Assembly: GCA_938007945.1 (NCBI GenBank)
Contig: CALLME010000129.1
Span: 1 to 11,285, forward strand
Reading direction: 5' to 3'
Source: an uncultured Caulobacterales bacterium
GTDB lineage: Bacteria; Pseudomonadota; Alphaproteobacteria; Caulobacterales; Maricaulaceae
DNA length: 11,285 nt
The notes beneath the pieces are model-generated. The model worked only from the letters and a program-made list of their open reading frames with translations. It searched no databases and was not told the origin of the DNA. Below are positions 6,642 to 11,285 of the stretch, one piece after another; position 1 is the first letter of the stretch; each line of letters begins with the position of its first letter. Made by a program: the position numbers and the translations under genes.

Positions 6642-7373
6642 TTGAGCCAACACCCGAAATATTCCGCAGATATTCCTCTGCACATTGCCATTATAATGGA
6701 CGGTAATGGACGCTGGGCTCAGGCGCGTCACCGTCCACGCGTATTTGGGCATCAGGCGGGCGTAAAAACTGTGCGCCGCATAGTCGAAGATGCGGCCGAT
6801 ATGGGGATCAAGCATCTTACGCTTTACAGCTTTTCGACTGAAAATTGGACGCGTCCAAAGGCTGAAATTGCGGCGCTATTTCAACTTTTGAAAAAATATG
6901 TCGCGGATGATTTAGAGACGTTGAATGAAAATAATGTCCGTGTGCGAATTCTCGGGTCACGTGACGGCCTTCGTCCAGACCTGCTTGAGGTTGTGAACCG
7001 TGTAGAGGTAACAACCCGTAACAACACAGAGTTCCATCTTAACATCGCATTTAACTATGGTGGGCGCGACGAAATTTTGCGCGCGACGAAAGCTTTGGTA
7101 GAAACGGGTATTTCCGCAGAGAACATAACTGAAGCACATCTCTCTCAGCATTTGGACACGTCCGATATTCCAGATCCCGATCTCGTTATCCGGACAAGCG
7201 GGGAGCGGCGGATTAGTAATTTTCTGCTTTGGCAGGCCGCCTACGCAGAGTTTGTGTTTACCGATGTGCTTTGGCCAGACTTTAAGCGCGCTGACCTAGA
7301 AGCAGCCATTTCGGAGTTCCAGAGTCGCGACCGCCGCTTTGGCAATCTTTCTGACACAGCGGAAGTGGCTTAG
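6642..7373 (+). CDS. uppS: Isoprenyl transferase / undecaprenyl diphosphate synthase
   Basis: This cis-prenyltransferase condenses farnesyl diphosphate with eight isopentenyl diphosphates to form C55 undecaprenyl diphosphate, the lipid carrier for cell-wall and surface glycans. The 243-residue product shows IIMDGNGRWA with the catalytic Asp at D20 (E. coli D26), FGHQAG with H37, FSTENW (64-69), FNYGGRDE, and IRTSGERRISNFLLWQ with R184/R190 and E203 of AYAE, which bind the diphosphate and Mg2+. The start is TTG at 6642-6644, a single base after the frr stop; an in-frame stop at 6606-6608 and lack of other start codons leave no alternative ahead of the catalytic Asp. No good Shine-Dalgarno is seen, which fits translational coupling to frr. 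Confidence 0.97.
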   Translation: MSQHPKYSADIPLHIAIIMDGNGRWAQARHRPRVFGHQAGVKTVRRIVEDAADMGIKHLTLYSFSTENWTRPKAEIAALFQLLKKYVADDLETLNENNVRVRILGSRDGLRPDLLEVVNRVEVTTRNNTEFHLNIAFNYGGRDEILRATKALVETGISAENITEAHLSQHLDTSDIPDPDLVIRTSGERRISNFLLWQAAYAEFVFTDVLWPDFKRADLEAAISEFQSRDRRFGNLSDTAEVA

Positions 7374-7378
7374 TCAGC

Positions 7379-8245
7379 ATGGCAGGCGAGGGCGGTATAA
7401 TCAAAACACCTAAAAGGCCGCCTATTTGGAAGAATATCGGGCCGCGTCTTATGTCGGCGCTTTTGTTTGCAGCGGTCTGCATACCTCCCATCTATTTTGG
7501 CGGCTATGTTTGGGCAATTTTCACGGCGCTTCTGGGCGTCAGGCTCGCCTTTGAATGGGTGCGCATGTCTGATACCTCCGCCAAATGGCTTGGCTACGCT
7601 ATTCCTATGGTTGGGGTGCTCGTCGCGATTGGCTATGCAGCACAGTCTCTGACATCCTTATGGGCGATTGCGTTAATCGTCACTGTGGTTTTGGCGGGTC
7701 TAGAACGCGCGCGCCGTTCGCCTCATGTCAAACCCGCCCTATTCTCTGCCCTCGGCGCAATGTATATAATTTTGCCGACTGTATTAATGGTTACGTTGCG
7801 CGGGAGCGATATTGGCTTCACCTCTGGTGGCTTCAAGATTTTGATGTTCATTATCCTCACGGTTATTGGGGCAGATGTAGGGGCTTATCTCGGCGGCTCG
7901 GTAATAAAGGGGCCGAAGATAGCGCCTAAAATTAGCCCTAATAAAACATGGTCGGGCTTCCTCTCTGGGCTCTTGCTTGGTAGTTTGATTGCCGTAGGGT
8001 GTGGTCTAGTCCTTGGGATTAGTTGGTCATCCGCACTTTGGCTCGCCGTGCCTGTTGTTGTGTTCTCTGTGATTGGAGATTTTTTAGAAAGTGCACTTAA
8101 GAGGCATTTTGGAGTCAAGGATACAGGCACGCTTCTGCCAGGTCATGGTGGATTACTAGACCGCCTAGATGGATTGATGATGGCTGTTATCGCAAGTGCC
8201 GCCGTACTTGCCTCCGCGCCTGCCATTTGGGTAAATTTCGCGTGA
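7379..8245 (+). CDS. cdsA: Phosphatidate cytidylyltransferase
   Basis: CdsA is an inner-membrane enzyme making CDP-diacylglycerol from phosphatidate and CTP, the precursor of all bacterial phospholipids. The 288-residue product is strongly hydrophobic with about eight membrane segments by eye, and carries the family signature near residues 236-262: ESALKRHFGVKD followed by PGHGGLLDRLDG. It begins five bases after uppS with ATG at 7379 and a hydrophilic N-terminal stretch (KTPKRPPIWKNIGPR) before the first membrane helix. An in-frame ATG at 7451 is possible but would remove that cytoplasmic stretch, which is common in alphaproteobacterial homologues. Ribosome binding site is poor (GGAAG at 7361-7365). 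The 3' end overlaps the chosen dxr start. Confidence 0.96.
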   Translation: MAGEGGIIKTPKRPPIWKNIGPRLMSALLFAAVCIPPIYFGGYVWAIFTALLGVRLAFEWVRMSDTSAKWLGYAIPMVGVLVAIGYAAQSLTSLWAIALIVTVVLAGLERARRSPHVKPALFSALGAMYIILPTVLMVTLRGSDIGFTSGGFKILMFIILTVIGADVGAYLGGSVIKGPKIAPKISPNKTWSGFLSGLLLGSLIAVGCGLVLGISWSSALWLAVPVVVFSVIGDFLESALKRHFGVKDTGTLLPGHGGLLDRLDGLMMAVIASAAVLASAPAIWVNFA

Positions 8246-9414
8246 CGCGGCGTGTCACGGTTTTAGGCGCGACAGGATCTATTGGCGACAGCACGATGGA
8301 CCTTATTGGCCGCGCGGACGAGGGCGTGTTCCAAATTGTCGCGCTAACGGCGAACACAAACGCCCAAAAACTTGCAGACCTCGCTATTCAGTTTAACGCA
8401 GAATTTGTGGCTCTCGCCGACCCCGACCATGCTGATGATTTGCGCGCGCGTTTGTCTGGCACATCGGTGGAAATTGGAATTGGTCCCGAGGCCTTAGTCG
8501 AAGCAGCGAGCTTGCCTTGTGACTTTACCATGGCCGCAATTATTGGCGCTGCGGGACTTGAGCCCACACTGGCAGCGGTTGACCAAGGTAACCATGTGGG
8601 CCTCGCCAATAAAGAATGCCTCGTTTGCGCGGGCGATTTATTCATGAACCGCGTGGCGAAAGCGGGCGCGACCTTGCTGCCCGTCGATTCTGAACATAAC
8701 GCTATTTTCCAAGTTTTAGAGAAGGACGCGCCAAAAGGTGTAAAGCGCCTGATTCTCACGGCGAGTGGGGGGCCGTTTCGCGAAGCAAGTCCTGGTAAGC
8801 TGCAAACCGTGACGCGCAAAGATGCGCTCGCCCATCCAACATGGGATATGGGCGCAAAAATCTCAATTGATTCAGCAACTTTGATGAACAAGGGCTTGGA
8901 ACTTATTGAAGCGGCTTACTTATTTGACCGTTCGTCAGAAGGAATTGACGTCATTGTGCATCCGCAATCTATCATTCACTCAATGGTTGAATATGTGGAC
9001 GGGTCGGTTTTATCCCAAATGGGCTCGCCAGATATGCGGACGCCGATCGCATATGCGCTCGGTTGGCCAGACCGCATGGCGGCCCCCGTCGCGCGCCTTG
9101 ATTTTGCAAAGATAACAGGGCTCACATTTTTTGAACCCGACACAGAGCGCTTTCCCGCGCTGAGGCTTGCCCGAGAAGCCTTAGAATCTGGGGGGCAGGG
9201 CCCGTGTGTCCTTAATGCCGCGAATGAAATTGCTGTTGAGGCATTTTTGAAAGAAACTATCAAATTTATGGACATTCCCAAGGTCGTTGAGGCTGTCATC
9301 AATGAATTTAGCGCGGCGTCTGGTTTCTCAGTGTCACCAACGACGCTAGACGATGTGTTGACGCTCGATAAAGCCGCACGACAGGCTGCCATTGGTCGAT
9401 TGAAAGCCTTGTAA
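8242..9414 (+). CDS. dxr: 1-deoxy-D-xylulose 5-phosphate reductoisomerase
   Basis: Dxr converts DXP to 2-C-methyl-D-erythritol 4-phosphate with NADPH, the committed step of the MEP isoprenoid pathway whose products UppS consumes. With this start it has 390 residues, normal for the family. Motifs: GATGSIG (9-15) for NADPH, LANKECLVCAG, metal ligands in PVDSEHN (D149, S150, E151; E. coli D150/S151/E152), TASGGPF, AHPTWDMG (H198) and ATLMNKGLELIEA with N216, K217 and E220. I chose GTG at 8242 because it overlaps the cdsA stop as GTGA, a common coupling arrangement, and gives MTRRVTVLGATGSIG, the usual spacing to the dinucleotide motif. A TTG at 8227 in the same frame would add five residues and cannot be excluded. 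Confidence 0.97.
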   Translation: MTRRVTVLGATGSIGDSTMDLIGRADEGVFQIVALTANTNAQKLADLAIQFNAEFVALADPDHADDLRARLSGTSVEIGIGPEALVEAASLPCDFTMAAIIGAAGLEPTLAAVDQGNHVGLANKECLVCAGDLFMNRVAKAGATLLPVDSEHNAIFQVLEKDAPKGVKRLILTASGGPFREASPGKLQTVTRKDALAHPTWDMGAKISIDSATLMNKGLELIEAAYLFDRSSEGIDVIVHPQSIIHSMVEYVDGSVLSQMGSPDMRTPIAYALGWPDRMAAPVARLDFAKITGLTFFEPDTERFPALRLAREALESGGQGPCVLNAANEIAVEAFLKETIKFMDIPKVVEAVINEFSAASGFSVSPTTLDDVLTLDKAARQAAIGRLKAL

Positions 9415-9442
9415 AGTTGCGCGATTTTTCGCAAAACAGTGT

Positions 9443-10630
9443 ATGATTTCGACACTTTTAAATACGCCGATATTCCTCATCAGCTTCCTCGTGGTGTTGG
9501 GCGCGCTCGTGTTTTTCCACGAACTTGGACATTACGGTGTCGCAAAAATGTTTAAGACGGATATTGAGCGCTTTTCAATCGGTTTTGGGAAGCCCATCGC
9601 ACAGTGGACACGTAAGTCAGGCGAAATCTGGAGCATTGGACGCATTCCTCTGGGTGGATATGTGAAATTTCGGGGCGATGCGGGCGGGGCGAGTAATCCA
9701 GACCACACCGAGCTTGCCAAGCTAAAAGATGATCTTGAGGCGCAGGGTAAAACGACGTCAAACTGCTTTCATTTTAAACCGCTTTATCAACGCGTCTTGA
9801 TTGTCCTCGCAGGGCCTATGGCGAATTTCCTTCTGGCAGTAATTATCACGGCGGGTCTCGCCTTAGCTTATGGCACAATTTCTTATAAATCAGTCGTAAC
9901 AGGCGTGGTGCCTGATAGTCCTGCGGCGAGCGCAGGCTTTGAGGCGGGCGATCATATCCTAAAAATGAATGGTCAAGACGTTAGCCAGTATCAACAATTG
10001 GTGGGCTATGTTGCCGTGCGCAGCGGCGTGCCGATTGAGACAGTGATTGACCGCAACGGCGAAATTGTCACGACAACTGTGACGCCCGCCCGTAAGGAAC
10101 GCAAAGATTTTATAGGTGGTCGCAATAGTGTCGGTACCATTGGTGTTCAGCTTTCAAATAGCTCAGTTGAGCGGGTTGACCATAACCTCATTTCCGCTGT
10201 GGGTGTCGGCGCCTCTGATCTTGTTCTGACTGTGAAGACAACGGGGACATATATCGGGCGTATATTCACAGGCAAAGAAGACGGCAAAGCGCTTGGCGGG
10301 GTTGCGCGAATCGCGACCATGACAGGTAAGACGGCCGTCGATATTGCGCAGCAAGAGATTAGCGTTAAAGAACGCGCCCGAAACATGATTTACGCCCTAT
10401 TGTCCCTTGGCGCTGCACTTTCTATTGGCTTAGGTGTCGCAAATTTAATGCCCATTCCCGCACTGGACGGTGGACATTTGCTCTACTACGGCTATGAAGC
10501 GCTAGCGGGTCGTCCGTTAAGTGAACAAAAACAGGAGTTTGGGTTTAGAATCGGGTTTGCAGTCCTGCTGGGATTGTTCATTGTGCTGACATTCAATGAT
10601 ATCGGCTACATCCGAAGTTTATTCACCTAA
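9443..10630 (+). CDS. rseP: Site-2 intramembrane zinc metalloprotease (RseP/MmpA type)
   Basis: This inner-membrane protease cleaves membrane-anchored anti-sigma factors and other single-span proteins within the membrane; Caulobacter MmpA is a relative. The 395-residue product has the zinc motif HELGH (H26, E27, H30) in its first membrane helix, one clear PDZ domain near residues 148-225 (VVPDSPAASAGFEAGD), and the third zinc ligand in PIPALDGGH (D342) in a late membrane segment, then a final C-terminal helix. E. coli RseP is about 450 residues with two PDZ domains, so this is the shorter form. The ATG at 9443 lacks an evident Shine-Dalgarno; a small TTGCG/CGCAA inverted repeat (9417-9434) precedes it. 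It sits 28 bases after dxr and 11 before bamA, the usual order. Confidence 0.96.
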   Translation: MISTLLNTPIFLISFLVVLGALVFFHELGHYGVAKMFKTDIERFSIGFGKPIAQWTRKSGEIWSIGRIPLGGYVKFRGDAGGASNPDHTELAKLKDDLEAQGKTTSNCFHFKPLYQRVLIVLAGPMANFLLAVIITAGLALAYGTISYKSVVTGVVPDSPAASAGFEAGDHILKMNGQDVSQYQQLVGYVAVRSGVPIETVIDRNGEIVTTTVTPARKERKDFIGGRNSVGTIGVQLSNSSVERVDHNLISAVGVGASDLVLTVKTTGTYIGRIFTGKEDGKALGGVARIATMTGKTAVDIAQQEISVKERARNMIYALLSLGAALSIGLGVANLMPIPALDGGHLLYYGYEALAGRPLSEQKQEFGFRIGFAVLLGLFIVLTFNDIGYIRSLFT

Positions 10631-10641
10631 GCAGGCGAGTT

Positions 10642-11285
10642 ATGACAACACTGGATCATTCTATCCGTAGATATATTTCGCTTGGCCTGTGCGCGCTGTT
10701 TTTCGCTGCCGCGAGCTTATGTTTATCTGCTGTCTCAGCCGTCGCGCAAGATGCGCCTACTGCTGAGGCGCGTCCTCAAGCGCCGACCGTCATTCGGACT
10801 GTCCAAGTTCAAGGTAACCAACGTGTCGAAGCCAATACTGTAGCCTCCTACCTCCTTTTTGCGCGTGGTGACCCGTATAGTGCGGAGCGTATCGATATGT
10901 CGATCAAGACGCTTTATGCAACAGGCTTGTTTGCTGACGTCGAGATTGATCCGCGTGACGGAAACGTCCTGATTTCAGTCGTTGAAAATCCAATTATCAA
11001 CCGCGTTATTCTTGAGGGTAATAAGGCGCTTAAGTCTGATAAAATTACAGACGAGATTGAAGCCGAGCCGCGCGCTATCTTCACGCGTTCCAAAGTGCAA
11101 GAAGACGTGCAGCGGATTATTGAGCTTTATCGCCAGTCTGGTCGCTTCGCCGCCAACGTCACGCCAAAGGTTGTTCAGCAGCCGCAAAACCGTATCGATC
11201 TCATTTTTGAAATCACCGAAGGTCCTGTCACAGGTGTGAAACGGATTAATTTCATTGGCAATAATGAATATTCTGACGGGCGCTT
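10642..11285 (+). CDS. bamA: Outer-membrane protein assembly factor BamA, 3'-truncated by the window edge
   Basis: BamA is the central beta-barrel of the BAM complex that folds and inserts outer-membrane proteins. Only the first 214 codons are present and the frame is open to the edge. Residues 1-35 form a signal peptide: positively charged start with RR at 9-10, hydrophobic core LGLCALFFAAASLCLSAV, probable cleavage after AVA at 35. POTRA1 runs about 50-115 (RTVQVQGNQRVEANTV ... LYATGLFADVEI), POTRA2 about 116-194 (NPIINRVILEGNKAL ... LYRQSGRFAANVTPKV) and POTRA3 begins with VKRINFIGNNEYSDGR at the edge. The ATG at 10642 follows AGGCGAG (10633-10639), 11 bases after the rseP stop. The C-terminal barrel lies beyond the window. 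Confidence 0.96.
   Translation, partial: MTTLDHSIRRYISLGLCALFFAAASLCLSAVSAVAQDAPTAEARPQAPTVIRTVQVQGNQRVEANTVASYLLFARGDPYSAERIDMSIKTLYATGLFADVEIDPRDGNVLISVVENPIINRVILEGNKALKSDKITDEIEAEPRAIFTRSKVQEDVQRIIELYRQSGRFAANVTPKVVQQPQNRIDLIFEITEGPVTGVKRINFIGNNEYSDGR

Noticed and set aside
9417..9434. TTGCG/CGCAA hairpin between dxr and rseP as a terminator
   Set aside because: The T-run lies in the loop, not after the stem, and the stem is only 5 pairs.
10708..10725. Cys27 in the BamA signal peptide as a lipoprotein lipobox
   Set aside because: Residues before the Cys (AASL) do not fit a lipobox, BamA is not a lipoprotein, and a normal AVA cleavage site follows at residue 35.

Overview
This window is an almost fully coding, single-strand stretch of a bacterial chromosome. 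It carries the 3' end of dnaE followed by the conserved translation / envelope cluster rpsB - tsf - pyrH - frr - uppS - cdsA - dxr - rseP - bamA, with bamA running off the right edge. The order rpsB-tsf-pyrH-frr-uppS-cdsA-dxr-rseP-bamA is typical of Alphaproteobacteria. A replicative dnaE just upstream of rpsB, Caulobacter-like promoter elements, and the alphaproteobacterial flavour of the DUF2853-like tail on S2 suggest a relative of Caulobacterales / Maricaulales (Hyphomonadaceae-like). This assignment is inferred from context and was not tested by any search.

Layout: 2-2638 is the C-terminal three quarters of DNA polymerase III alpha. 2639-2816 is the rpsB promoter and leader, with a possible regulatory stem. 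2817-4040 encodes ribosomal protein S2 with a long Ala/Lys/Pro linker and an added C-terminal domain. 4041-4154 holds a strong GC hairpin between rpsB and tsf. 4155-5075 is EF-Ts. 5076-5279 is the longest gap in the downstream cluster (204 bases), with several inverted repeats and a possible pyrH promoter. 5280-6002 is UMP kinase, 6003-6085 a gap with an 11-bp perfect inverted repeat, and 6086-6640 ribosome recycling factor. From 6642 on, uppS, cdsA, dxr, rseP and bamA are packed with gaps of 1, 5, -4, 28 and 11 bases and look like one transcription unit. No intergenic stretch exceeds 300 bases. I saw no tRNA, rRNA, CRISPR array, insertion sequence or reverse-strand gene.

The genes join two themes. 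The first half serves translation (S2, EF-Ts, ribosome recycling factor) and pyrimidine nucleotide supply (UMP kinase). The second half builds the envelope: Dxr feeds the MEP isoprenoid pathway, UppS makes the undecaprenyl carrier for peptidoglycan and O-antigen, CdsA makes CDP-diacylglycerol for phospholipids, RseP is the intramembrane site-2 protease, and BamA inserts outer-membrane proteins.

The content is mostly ordinary housekeeping. The clearest unusual feature is the S2 protein: after a complete S2 domain and a roughly 60-residue low-complexity linker, the same reading frame continues into about 100 residues that I recognise by eye as a DUF2853-like domain, normally a small free-standing protein of unknown function. 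The other points of interest are unexplained inverted repeats upstream of rpsB, tsf, pyrH and frr, and non-ATG starts for pyrH, uppS and dxr. I did not find convincing evidence of a wholly new biological system.
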